Part shown: piece after piece, positions 1 to 9,900 of the stretch
Layout: each line of letters opens with the position of its first letter
Numbering within the stretch: the stretch's first letter is position 1
Origin: JBAXTE01 sp963556065
GTDB taxonomy: Bacteria; Bacteroidota; Bacteroidia; Bacteroidales; WCHB1-69
Assembly: GCA_963556065.3 (NCBI GenBank)
Contig: CAUVYH020000006.1
Coordinates: 1 to 64,000, forward strand
Reading direction: 5' to 3'
Length of the DNA: 64,000 bases
The notes under the pieces: model-generated
Database searches by the model: none
Seen by the model: only the letters and a program-made list of their open reading frames with translations
Told to the model about the DNA's origin: nothing
Translations under genes and position numbers: made by a program

Positions 1-1951
1 TTACAATTTCGAATATTCAGTACTCCGGTGTCGCTAATTCTTTCGGTACATTTTACTACCGGTGTGCGAATCCTACAAAATCTTGGAATTTCCAGCGGAA
101 TCATCATGTCGACAGGTTTAGCTTCAGGACGCTTCCCGGTACAGATGGTTCGTTTGCTTCTACCAATAATGGGGGCGGTTCGGACCCTCAACTTGCAGGG
201 ATTTCTTCACCTATCCATGATGCGGCAGTTCTTGAATTTGATTTTATCCCGCTTTCTGATACGATTCAATTTAGGTATGTTTTTGGTTCAGAAGAGTACC
301 CAATATATGTCGGATCTGAATATAACGATGTTTTTGGATTTTTCATCAGTGGTACAAACCCTTCAGGGGGGGCCTGCATATTTAAATAAGAATATTGCAA
401 TAATACCAGGAACAAATCTTCCGGTTACAATAAACAATGTGAATAGTGGGTCTTATAATCTTTTTTTTATTGATAATGATTTTCTTGGGAATCAATATGT
501 TGCATACGGTGGAATGACAACACCCCTAACGGCGATGGCTGTTGTTGTCCCTTGTCAAACATATCATATAAAAATTGCAATAGGTGATGTATCCGATTAT
601 GTTTTTAGATTCCGGAGTGTTTTTGGAAGCAAATTCGTTTTCAAGCCCGGGCATGAATGCCGAATTGCATTTTGAATCCGATGTAAGGCAAAATTGCGTG
701 GTTGAAGGGTGTAGTAATGTCGATATTGTTTTCAGATTGCCTCAAATTTATAATGATAACGTTATAATTCATTATTATACGGGAGGAAGCGCTATTCGGG
801 ATGTTGATTATACTATTTTTCCCGGATGTTGATTCACTTGTAATTACTGCGGAGCCGATACAGGATATATTCATATTGCTCCAATTCAAGATAACATAAT
901 CGATGTAGGAGATACTATTTATATTATTGTTCCTGGGATAGGGTGCAGTAATGCCATTGATACAATTGAAAATACCGGTGATTGATAATTCTCCAATTGT
1001 TTTGAATGTTGCGGATGACCAATTGCTTTGTGATGGAGGAATGGGATTTTTGACGGTTTCTGCCACGCAGGGGGGTTTCTCCATATACTTATTCTTGGAG
1101 CAATGGAGCAGGTAATGTAACCTCACAAGATGTTTTGCCCGAGCATACAACAACTTACATCGTTTCAGCAACCGATTTGTGTAATAACTTGTCGGTTGAT
1201 TCAATTAAAGTGGTAATCGGGAGTTTAATGTATAGCATTAGTAATGACACAACTGTTTGTAGCGGAACGCCTTTAACATTGAGTGTTTACTTTTGATGGA
1301 AATATCACGTGGGCCGGTTTTTCAACCAATCCCATAAATTTTATAGCAAATCAAACCATGGTTTATCGTGTTAGTATGAAGTAATGTTTGCGGAGTCGTA
1401 TATGACAGTGTTCGAGTTAATGTTTTTCAATTGCCTCATTTGTCTTTGGGAAATGATGAAACCCTCTGCGATTATGAAACAAAAGTGCTTGCATTAAACG
1501 GTACTTTTGATCATGTTTCATGGTACTATTCCGGGGATTATTCAAACATAGTTTTAATAGATACTATTCACAACCAATTCATAGCGGATACCAGTGGAAT
1601 ATACATTGCCGTTGTTACCAACGGCTTTTGCTCTGATTCTTCAATGGTTGTGCTTTCATTTATTCCTTGTGAAATAACAGCTCCGAATGTGTTTACACCT
1701 AATGGAGACGGTGTTAATGATCTGTTTCAATTTACCAATTTGGAATATTATTCCGGTCGTCGCACTTGGTGGTATATAATCGTTGGGGAAGAAAAGTCTA
1801 TGATAATAGCGATTATCATAACAATTGGAATGGTGATAATTTAGATGACGGAATATATTTTTACATTTTGGAACTTCCTTCAAAAGTTAACTTGAATGGC
1901 ACGGATAAATGGATGAAACAAATTTCCGGTTCGGTAACAATTCTGCGGTAA
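1..1951 (+). pseudogene. Choice-of-anchor-L / CHU_C gliding-motility-type secreted protein, frameshifted, 5' end outside window
   Basis: Pieces of one protein are readable in changing frames. The sequence around 70-130 gives LGISSGIIMSTGLASG in frame 1. Frame 3 then gives RYVFGSEEYPIYVGSEYND (273-330). Frame 1 resumes after the G7 run at 366-372 with a choice-of-anchor-L core ending VVPCQTYHIKIAIGDVSD. Frame 2 continues after the T5 run near 603 with SGVFLEANSFSS. Further blocks run to the C-terminal PNVFTPNGDGVNDLF and VYNRWGRKVYDN signature of CHU_C (gliding motility-associated, type IX secretion) and end VTILR at 1951. Family knowledge says such proteins are exported by T9SS and anchored at the surface. 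At least seven indels, mostly in homopolymers, break it. Either the gene is decaying or the sequence is error-prone here; I cannot decide which. Confidence 0.8.
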
Positions 1952-1967
1952 TTGAGTTTTTTTTTCG

Positions 1968-1975
1968 TATCTTTG
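1968..1975 (+). promoter_or_regulatory. Bacteroidota -7 box upstream of ssrA
   Basis: TATCTTTG matches the TAnnTTTG -7 consensus of Bacteroidota sigma-ABfr promoters and lies 18 nt before the mature tmRNA 5' end. No well-spaced TTTG -33 element is evident; a TTG at 1952-1954 is rather close. Confidence 0.55.
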
Positions 1976-1992
1976 TACTCGCAAATTTGAAT

Positions 1993-2363
1993 GGGGCTGA
2001 CTTGGTTTTGACAGCGAGTGTTTGGGTTTGTAAGCATGTCGGGCGTTGTAAGTAGGTCCCGTTAATAGCCAACTTTCATGCCTATAACTGGCGAAAATAA
2101 CAATTACGCATTAGCTGCTTAGTCTAGGACTAACCAGCTTGCTGTTTCCCCGATAGCTCTGTTCTTCGGCGATTGGATCGGAAACATCATAAATGAGGAA
2201 CTAGCGCTTACAGGTCTCGATGTGAGTGCGAAAATTTAGAGAATACGGTTGATGTCGGTTTGCTAGGCACCATCATCTCCCCGACAATTAAGCCGAAGCT
2301 AAGCATGTAGAAAGCATTCTTTTGCCTTGTTTGGACGAGGGTTCGAATCCCTCCAGTTCCACA
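1993..2363 (+). ncRNA. ssrA: Transfer-messenger RNA (tmRNA)
   Basis: The 5' end GGGGCTGACTTGG and the 3' end GTTCGAATCCCTCCAGTTCC form the tRNA-like domain: the T-loop GTTCGAATCC is present, and GGGGCTG pairs with CAGTTCC (2354-2360) allowing G-U pairs. The internal tag reading frame at 2090-2122 reads GENNYALAA and then TAG, the type of tag known in Bacteroides. The RNA rescues stalled ribosomes together with SmpB and marks the nascent chains for proteolysis. The terminal CCA is not fully encoded (ACA follows the acceptor stem). A tyrosine recombinase gene starts about 350 bp downstream, and the 3' end of ssrA is a common integration site for islands. Confidence 0.95.
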
Positions 2364-2375
2364 GAAAGTATTAAT

Positions 2376-2416
2376 CGAAAGCTTGCGAAATCATAATTCG
2401 CGAGCTTTTCGGTTTT
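2376..2416 (+). terminator. Rho-independent terminator of ssrA
   Basis: The inverted repeat CGAAAGCTTGCGAA (2376-2389) pairs with TTCGCGAGCTTTTCG (2397-2411) with one wobble, and a T-rich tail (GGTTTTATAA) follows. It sits directly downstream of the tmRNA. Confidence 0.75.
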
Positions 2417-2710
2417 ATAAAACATCCCGTTTTTAGTGGGACAGGGTTGAGTGGATCCGTGTTAAAGGTCTGGTCGTTAAGAAATTTATCCCAAAATATT
2501 ATTGAGTCTAAACAGGAAAAATTTTGAGTCACATACCCTCTGAATTTTCTTCTGAAGTCTGTGTTTGCACATTGAATAATTCCCGTTAAATCCTTGTCTT
2601 TGCTCTTGTTTTTTCATTTTTATTGCATACATTTTTGTTTAATAGTTCGATTTCTAAAATAAAATAAAAAGCAAATGAATGCAAAAAAACTAAACAAAGG
2701 CTCACATGAC
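2417..2710. other. Gap between ssrA and recombinase
   Basis: About 300 bp of AT-rich sequence without a convincing ORF or RNA. If an island is integrated at ssrA, its left attachment site would lie at or just after the tmRNA 3' end. I did not find a second copy of the ssrA 3' end elsewhere in the window. Confidence 0.5.
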
Positions 2711-3654
2711 ATGAACATTAACGAAGCAATTAATGGTTTTCTTTTTCACTGTCAGTTTGAAAAAAAATCTGAGTTCGAAAACGCTGAAAGCTTACATGGC
2801 TGACTTAAAACAGTTTGAATCTTATTTAAAAGGGAGGATTGAAGAGCAAAAAATTAAAAGTATGCCTAAAGAAACATTGAAAACATATCTGCAAACGATT
2901 TCTCATTTTAAACCGAAAACAGTTAAGCGTAAAGTTGCATCGTTAAAGGCGATGCTTAACTACCTTGAGTATGAAGATGATAATTATATAAATCCTTTTC
3001 GGAAAATAAAAGTTCGTCTCAAAGAACCACTAATACTGCCATCTGTAATGTCTTTAGGAGAAGTGAAAAAAATACTTTTTGTAATGTACAACGAACTTGA
3101 AAATAACTCCAATAAAGATAAATATACTTATAAAGCTCAAGTTCGTAGTATTGCGATTGTAGAAATATTGTTTTCCACGGGAATGAGGGTGTCTGAAGTT
3201 TGTAATTTGAAACTTGAAGATATAAATATGAAAAATGGGGTTATCAAGGTGTTTGGAAAAGGGAGCAAAGAGCGCATAATACAAATATGCCAATTGGAGG
3301 TTTTAAAGATAATCAGGATGTATTATCGGTTTCACAAAGATCTCATTAAAACCCGGATCTTCTTTTTTTATAAATCGTTTGGGCCTTCAGTTATCAACTC
3401 AGTCGGTCAGGCTAATGATAAAATTTTATGTCAAAAAGGCCGGATTAACAAAACATATAACGCCTCACACCTTTAGACATACTTTTGCAACTCTGCTGTT
3501 GGAGGAAGATGTTGATATAAAATATATCCAGAACATGTTAGGACATAGTTCAATTGCCATTACACAGATATACACCCATGTAAATATCAGCAAACAGAAT
3601 AAAATACTAACGACAAAACACCCACGAAGAAAATTTTCGGCTTATAACGAATAG
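2711..3654 (+). pseudogene. Tyrosine recombinase/integrase (XerC/D-like), two frameshifts
   Basis: Reading ATG at 2711 gives MNINEAINGFLFHCQFEK, which continues as NLSSKTLKAYMADLKQFESY only if one A is removed from the A8 run near 2760. The core-binding (SAM-like) domain is followed by the catalytic domain with the first arginine in STGMRVSEV and the lysine in GKGSKERI. A second extra T in the T7 run near 3363-3369 moves the frame to the segment with HTFRHTFATLL, the LGH motif and the tyrosine in ITQIYTHV. All catalytic residues (R, K, HxxR, H, Y) are therefore encoded, but in three frames. Such enzymes integrate mobile elements or resolve dimers. Its place right after ssrA favours an island integrase. 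It is either inactivated or corrupted by homopolymer sequence errors. Confidence 0.85.
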
Positions 3655-3670
3655 CTGATAACTATTTATT

Positions 3671-4777
3671 ATGGATAATACTAAGATGTTGATTTATGCA
3701 CATGATGGCGTTGGAGTTGGACATGTGTCAAAAATGGCTAATTTGGCTCATTTATTATATGAATACAATAAAAAAAATGAAATTCATTTTCTGTCTGGTT
3801 ATAGTAAAGTCAATAATTTCCTAATTGATGATATTTCTTATATAAAACTTCCTTCTTACAACAAGGTCTTACTGCAGAGTGATTTTAATAAAGAAATAAA
3901 AGATAAAACATCTAAGAAAATAAGAAAGGATATATTAAAAGCAATTTTCTACAATACCCAATTTGATTATATTATAATTGACATGTTTTTTTGGGGTACA
4001 AGGAATGAGTTGAAAGAAATTTTGCCAAAAGTAAAAAAGAAATATCCTGAAACAAAAATTATCTTAACATTAAGAGGTGTAATATTTTCAGTGGATCAAA
4101 CCAAACTGTTTTTCAAGAAATCTCATGGTATAAAGTATATAAATAATAACTTCAGTAAAGTCGTTTGTTTTTGTGATGAACGAATTATAAATATAAATAA
4201 AAAATATTTTGATGACAAGCTAACTATTCCTACAAAATATTTAGGGTACATTTATTATCCAATAAATAGTACCATCCAAACAAAAAATGGATCAACAAAA
4301 AATATTATAGTAAATTTTGGTGGAAGTTATAAATGCGATGAAATATTGGAAAATCTTCTTAAATGCTTAAATGACAACAAAGTTCCTAATATAAATATAT
4401 ATGTTGTTTTAGGGGAATATCTCCAGCAAACAACAATAAACAATATCTATTCGTTTTATTCTAATTTCCATATATGTAAAATGCTCCCTAAGAAGGAACT
4501 TGCAAATATCCGATTTGATTTAATAATTGGATGTGGAGGTTATAATGTAATGGTAGATGCAATATTTAACAACATACCATTTGTCGTGGTTCCAAAAGAT
4601 AGAACAGATGAAGCTAGTATTCACGCTGAAATATTAAAAAAATATTCTTCAATTGAAATGCTTCCATTAAATCAAATGGAAAAAATATGGGATATAATAA
4701 ATAAGCAATTGGCACGGCTTACCAAGCATGATTTAAAGTCTTTTACACAAGCAGAAATTCAAGAATTACTCAATTAA
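3671..4777 (+). CDS. MurG-like (GT28-type, GT-B fold) glycosyltransferase
   Basis: The 368-residue protein begins with MLIYAHDGVGVGHVSKM; the glycine-rich HDGxGxGH segment near residues 11-18 is typical of predicted GT-B transferases related to MurG and COG4671. The C-terminal half has IIGCGGYNVMVDAIFNNIPF followed by VVVPKDRTDEASIHAE, corresponding to the nucleotide-sugar-binding half, where a GGxxT/N segment and an acidic/basic loop hold the donor. There is no signal peptide or membrane helix, so it probably acts at the cytoplasmic face. The donor and acceptor cannot be told. It is strongly AT-rich compared with the housekeeping genes. The next gene starts 3 bp after its stop, so they are probably co-transcribed. 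It starts 16 bp after the recombinase stop, inside the presumed island. Confidence 0.75.
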   Translation: MDNTKMLIYAHDGVGVGHVSKMANLAHLLYEYNKKNEIHFLSGYSKVNNFLIDDISYIKLPSYNKVLLQSDFNKEIKDKTSKKIRKDILKAIFYNTQFDYIIIDMFFWGTRNELKEILPKVKKKYPETKIILTLRGVIFSVDQTKLFFKKSHGIKYINNNFSKVVCFCDERIININKKYFDDKLTIPTKYLGYIYYPINSTIQTKNGSTKNIIVNFGGSYKCDEILENLLKCLNDNKVPNINIYVVLGEYLQQTTINNIYSFYSNFHICKMLPKKELANIRFDLIIGCGGYNVMVDAIFNNIPFVVVPKDRTDEASIHAEILKKYSSIEMLPLNQMEKIWDIINKQLARLTKHDLKSFTQAEIQELLN

Positions 4778-4780
4778 ATT

Positions 4781-5988
4781 ATGAAATTATTACTTATTAC
4801 ACTACATGCGGATCCAACAATTCATCCCGGTTCTGGGGATGGAGGAGGAACACATATGTACATCAATGAATTAATAAATATGCTTATCTATAAAAACATT
4901 GAAACACTCATTATTACTAGAAAAGCTTCAATTGGGAAAGATATAGTTCAATATGGTTCTGTTACCATATATAGAATTCATCTTGGTCCAGAAAGCCATT
5001 GGGATAAAAACAATTTAAATAAAATAGAAGATGAAATAAAAATATTAATCAATAACACTTTATCAGAACAAAAATTTAATCCGACATTAATACATTCTGT
5101 ATATTGGCATTCAGGACGGGCAGCTTTGTATTTTTCAGACAAAATGAATATCCCTTTTGTCCATACAGTAATATCAAATGGAAAGCGAAAGAAAATATCC
5201 GGTTTCACAGAGTCTGCCGGACAAATTGAAACAGAAGAGAAAATTTATTCTAATGCTAATGTAATTATTACTATTTCAGAGCAGGAAAAACAAGACATTA
5301 TAAATTTATATAAAATAAATTCTGAAAAGATAAAAGTAGTTGGAAGAGGTGTTGACAATATGTTTTTGAAAGATCTATATGATGATAAAGGGACATTATT
5401 AGCCAAAGAACTATGATTATAGAGAAACAACCAATTCTGTTTATTGGAAGGATTATTGAATCCAAAGGGCTTAAAACGCTTATAAATGCTTATTATGAAG
5501 TTACGAAAGAAATTCAGAACTGTAACCCTTTATGGATTATTGGAGGCAATAATGTAGAGGTTATGCAAATGAAAGAGCAACTTGAAATTATAAATGCTGT
5601 AGAAAAACTGACATTGTCAAATCAAATCTTTTGGTGGGGACATCTTCCTCATGATATTTTACCATACATCATGCGGAAATGCCTTTTTTCATGTTTCCCT
5701 TCAACATATGAACCAGGAGGACGAACAATTTTAGAAGCAATGGCTTGTGAATTACCTGTTATTGCTTCTCCTTTTGGTTTTGCCGAGGAAGTTGTGATTA
5801 CAGGAAAAACAGGAATTCTCATTGAAACAGGAACGCTTGAGGAATGGAAAAATAAAATTGAATATCTGATGTCGAATCCTTCAATAGCAAAAGAAATGGG
5901 AAAAAATGCAAAGCAGGTTATAAAAGAAAGTTATAATATGGAAATTTTTTATCAGAAACACTTAGACATTTATTATCAATTTCAATAA
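4781..5988 (+). pseudogene. GT4-family glycosyltransferase split by a -1 frameshift
   Basis: The first reading frame (4781-5416, 211 aa) holds a GT-B N-terminal domain with GSGDGGGTHMYINELI and ends at the inter-domain GRGVDNMF region. The second (5413-5988, 191 aa) begins MIIEKQPILFIGRIIESKGL and contains the GT4 donor-binding motif STYEPGGRTILEAMACELP (the E-x7-E pair). Both halves are needed for a GT-B enzyme. Together they match the normal length of about 400 residues, so this looks like one gene broken near 5405-5413. The two frames overlap as ATGA, so translational coupling giving two chains is possible but less likely. It follows the GT28-like gene by 3 bp and precedes the DUF4062 gene by 11 bp. 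Confidence 0.75.
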
Positions 5989-5999
5989 AAAACGCCTTT

Positions 6000-6989
6000 A
6001 TGAAAAAAATATACCAAGTGTTTGTAAGTTCTACGTATGAAGATCTGAAAAAAGAAAGAGAGAAAGCAATTGATGTTTTATTGAAACGAAATTGTTTGCC
6101 CGTGGGGATGGAACTATTTCCCGCTCTACATAAAGAGCAATTTGAATATATTAAAGAAAAAATTGATGAATCAGATTATTATATAGTTCTCATTGGAGGA
6201 AAATATGGTTCAATGGATGAAAATGGAATTAGTTATACCGAAAAAGAGTATGACTATGCCATTGAAAAAGGTAAAAAAGTTATGGCATTCATACAAATGA
6301 AGCCGAAACAGTTAGAAATAGATGAATTGAAGCGTGGAAAATTGGCTTTTTTTAAAGAAAAAGTAAAACAAGGGAAGTTAGTCCAATTTTGGAATAGTAT
6401 TGAAGATATTTCAACAAATCTAAATGTAAGTTTAACAGAAACAATAGAAAGATTCCCTTCGGAAGGGTTAATTCGTTGTTCTCTTGAGGAATGTACAAAG
6501 ATACTACCAATAATAGAGTTTAGTAGTGCCATTGAAAAAAATAAGCATACAAACATTCAAAATATACACGTAATTTGTAGTAGTGGTATTAGTACAAGTA
6601 CAATCATAGAACCCTTGCTTAAATCTCAAAACCAAAATAATGTAATAAATCTACATGTATGTTTTAGGAAAGGAAAAAATATTGAAAGAATAAATTTGAT
6701 AAAACAGAATAATTATAGATGGATAAAACTTACAAAAAGATACGCAAGAATAAATTTATTTGTTTATTGTGTAGGCAACTATAATTTGAGCTTCAGAGGT
6801 GTCGTGATAAATGAAGAAATAGGGTTTATTGGATTTAATAATAATAAGGACTATTCAAAAAGAGATCAAATGATAATAGCAGACCAAAATACCAATGCAG
6901 GGAAATATTTAATGAAATATTTTTTATCTACTTTTCAAGGCAAGGAACCATTTAAAAATTTCATAGATGCCATTGACAAAACCTTGTAG
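6000..6989 (+). CDS. DUF4062 domain protein with an unrecognised C-terminal domain
   Basis: The 329-residue protein opens with KKIYQVFVSSTYEDLKKERE, the hallmark of DUF4062. It continues with ELFPALHKEQFEYIKEKIDE, YYIVLIGGKYGS and YTEKEYDYAIEKGKKV, spanning about residues 1-95. DUF4062 is a TIR/nucleoside-deoxyribosyltransferase-like Rossmannoid domain often fused to STAND or signalling modules in conflict systems (family knowledge). Residues from about 185 on form an alpha/beta region (HVICSSGISTSTIIEPLL, RINLFVYCVGNYNLSFRGVV, INEEIGFIGFNN) that vaguely resembles one phospholipase-D-like half; this is not established. It lies 11 bp after the GT4 gene. Its stop directly abuts the stop of the convergent STAND gene. 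AT-rich. Confidence 0.75.
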   Translation: MKKIYQVFVSSTYEDLKKEREKAIDVLLKRNCLPVGMELFPALHKEQFEYIKEKIDESDYYIVLIGGKYGSMDENGISYTEKEYDYAIEKGKKVMAFIQMKPKQLEIDELKRGKLAFFKEKVKQGKLVQFWNSIEDISTNLNVSLTETIERFPSEGLIRCSLEECTKILPIIEFSSAIEKNKHTNIQNIHVICSSGISTSTIIEPLLKSQNQNNVINLHVCFRKGKNIERINLIKQNNYRWIKLTKRYARINLFVYCVGNYNLSFRGVVINEEIGFIGFNNNKDYSKRDQMIIADQNTNAGKYLMKYFLSTFQGKEPFKNFIDAIDKTL

Positions 6990-9900
6990 TTACCCCAAAA
7001 TAAAATAAGCTTTATTATTCGAGTAGAAATTGCGGTCTTCCTTATCTTCAAATGAAACAACTTCTTTTTTTAACTTTTCATAAAAAGGATAAAGGGATTC
7101 TTTGATATCAATAAATTGAGAATTAATAAGATTCTCTATTTCATCTGATTTATCCAACTTAAATAAAACATAAATAGCAGCTTTCAAGGCAGCATATCTT
7201 CTGGAGCTATTTTCATGTTTTATTTCATGAATAAGAGCATTTTTTGTTTTTTCTATATGATGAATAAGAGCCCACGCAATGTTATACGCTTTGTCATTAT
7301 TATTATTAACACATGATAGCTGGCTAATGTTTCCCCAGATTCTCCAAATCCACCTATAGTTATTTGCCAGCTCTCCTGACACCATAGCAGAATCCAAGCG
7401 ATCTTCTCCGACAGTGAAATCACCCCTTATCCAACACAGTAGCCCCATAATATTTAAGGCTCTTGCTTCTTCCGATAAATTTATAGAATCCCGAGCTTTA
7501 TCAATTGCTGTTTTGAGTTGCTTTTCAGCTTTTGTGTATTCTCCAATATAAAAATTAGCCATAGCAAAATCAACATCTATGTGAAGAGAAGAATGAGATA
7601 ATTTGTTCTGAATAAAAGAATAATATTCTAAAGATTTTATAGGATCTATCGTTAAATAATATGCAGCTAAGTTTGAGTTCTTTTCAACTTGAATTTTTTT
7701 ATAGTTCCATTTTTGAGAGGTTTCTTCAAAAAAATCTATTGAATCGTTTCTTAATCCTAAATGCTTTAAACTTATTCCATATGCACTTATAATTCTAACA
7801 ACAATATTTTCTGGTAGATCAGGATTCAAATATACAACCTGTTTCGCTTTATCATAATATTTATGAGCTTCTTCAAAATTTTCTTGTTTAGTTTCCCTTT
7901 GACCCATATAATAGTAATATTCCAAAGAATCTTTTAATGAAAAATAGCCTTGATTACGAGTTAAAATGGAATATAATGTAGAAGCTTTTGAAGTATGCAA
8001 GAGATTGTATTTATTATACAATGACAGTAGTTTAAATGATAGTTCGCACAGTAACGATGTGTATTTATTGTTATCTGTAATGACCCCAGGTTCTTCCATG
8101 AAATTTTTAAATGCTTTTTCATAGTGGATCATGGTTTCATGGGAGTCAACCTTTCTAATGCTGTCCCCATAACATAAATAGGCAATGTAAGCGTTCTGAA
8201 ATAAACCTGCATTTTCAAATAATTTTCCTTTTACTTTATCATTAAATTTTTCCGTATGCTCACTATCTAATAACTTTTCTGCATAAGACCTTAAAACTTC
8301 GCTGGATTGTTCTAAAGCAAAAGGAATATTTTCATAAAAAAGTTTATGACTAAATGTGATATAGCCATGTCCTTGTGAATATGATTTCATGAAAAGGGAA
8401 CCGTACATTTCATTGTCATTCCATTCCGGGAGTAATGTCTGGATATAATTATCATCTATCCGATTATTTAAGAGATAGAGATATATCGCAGCTTTTTTTG
8501 TAGTTTTATTTTCAAAATAACAATTTAATAAATGAACTATTAATGTAGATATTTTATTATTTTGGATTTCAGAATTATCTATTAATACAGAAGTGTCGTT
8601 CAATATCCAATATTTACTATCCTGAGATATAATTATTTTTTTCTGAATGAGATATTCTATAAATAGTTGAATAAAAAGTGGAGTAGGTAGAGTATTTCCT
8701 TTTATTAGATTGATTAAATTTATATTTGCTCCTGGAAGTAAGCTTTCTATCAACTCTTTTTCTTCCGTATTGTTTAGAGGCAACAATGTATATTGAGAGT
8801 ATTTTTGAATATTTAGAGAACTGAAATATTTAGATAGTTTATCTTTTTCTGTTTGGCTAAGATCACTTTTCCCTTTTTTTATTGTTGTAAATACTGAGAT
8901 TTGATTATTTCTCAAGTTATTAAAAAGGTTTGTCAGAAAACTGAACAATTCCGTCTCTACATGATCCAAGTTTTCTACAATTAATAAAAGAGGTCTTCTT
9001 GTGCTACAACTAATTAAGGATTTTTTTAGTAGTTCTAAACATATCTCAGGAGCTATATTATCTGTTAATGTATTACTTCCTAAAACTTTGACAATCTGCT
9101 TGGCAATTTGTGAAGTTAAATTATATGAAATACAAAAACATTTTATTATCAAATCATAGTTTTCTTCTAAATCAGAGTAATCTAAGTTTATAAACCTCAA
9201 TAAAAGATTTTTAGTAAAAGAAATGATATTATCATTAGAGACAGAAATAGGTAATAGAATCCAATCTTCATTTTGGAAATGGCGAATTAGTTGATGTGTA
9301 AAAAATGACTTACCTTGCCCCGTCTCTCCTGTTAATACTATGGTCTGAAAACTTTTTATTTCCTCAGTAATTTCAAAAAATAGTTCATTCCTTCTTTTGC
9401 CAGTTAGTCTATAATGTAAATTTGTTTCAATATCTTTGGGGTTAACGAAGGAATTATATTTTATATGATTTAAATCATACTTTTCCTCTTGGTCAATTAT
9501 TGAAACATGTTTATTGTTCTGAGGATTCCCTTTTCTTTCCTTTTTTATTTTAAGGTTTAACCCTATTGCATCATTATCTATAGAAAATATAATCTGCTCA
9601 TTTATCTTGATTTCTTCAGTAGGAAGTATTTTTATTAATTCGGAAATAAAATCATCATGTTTTTTGAGATTACTTTTCCACTTTTCTAATAGCGTTCTTA
9701 ATTTAAATCCATCTATCAAAGAAATATTTAAGCCTGTTTTGAACTTATTAAGCATTAATTCTCTATGAGTTTGCAGAGTGAAATAGGTAGTGGTTATAAA
9801 ATATATTGCCCTGATGTTTGAATTAAAAGCGATAATTACATTGCCAGCAATATCATTTAACTTAACCTGATTGGAATTATTTTTTAGCTTGGCCTCAACC

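Noticed and set aside
641..1204. 187-codon minus-strand frame over the CHU_C pseudogene
   Set aside because: The plus strand carries recognisable domain pieces in all three frames; the antisense frame has none.
1887..2072. Short minus-strand frame across the ssrA start
   Set aside because: It overlaps the tmRNA 5' domain and promoter; no protein features.
5400..5420. Programmed ribosomal frameshift in the GT4 gene
   Set aside because: No slippery heptamer or stimulatory structure is apparent; a mutation or sequence error explains it better.
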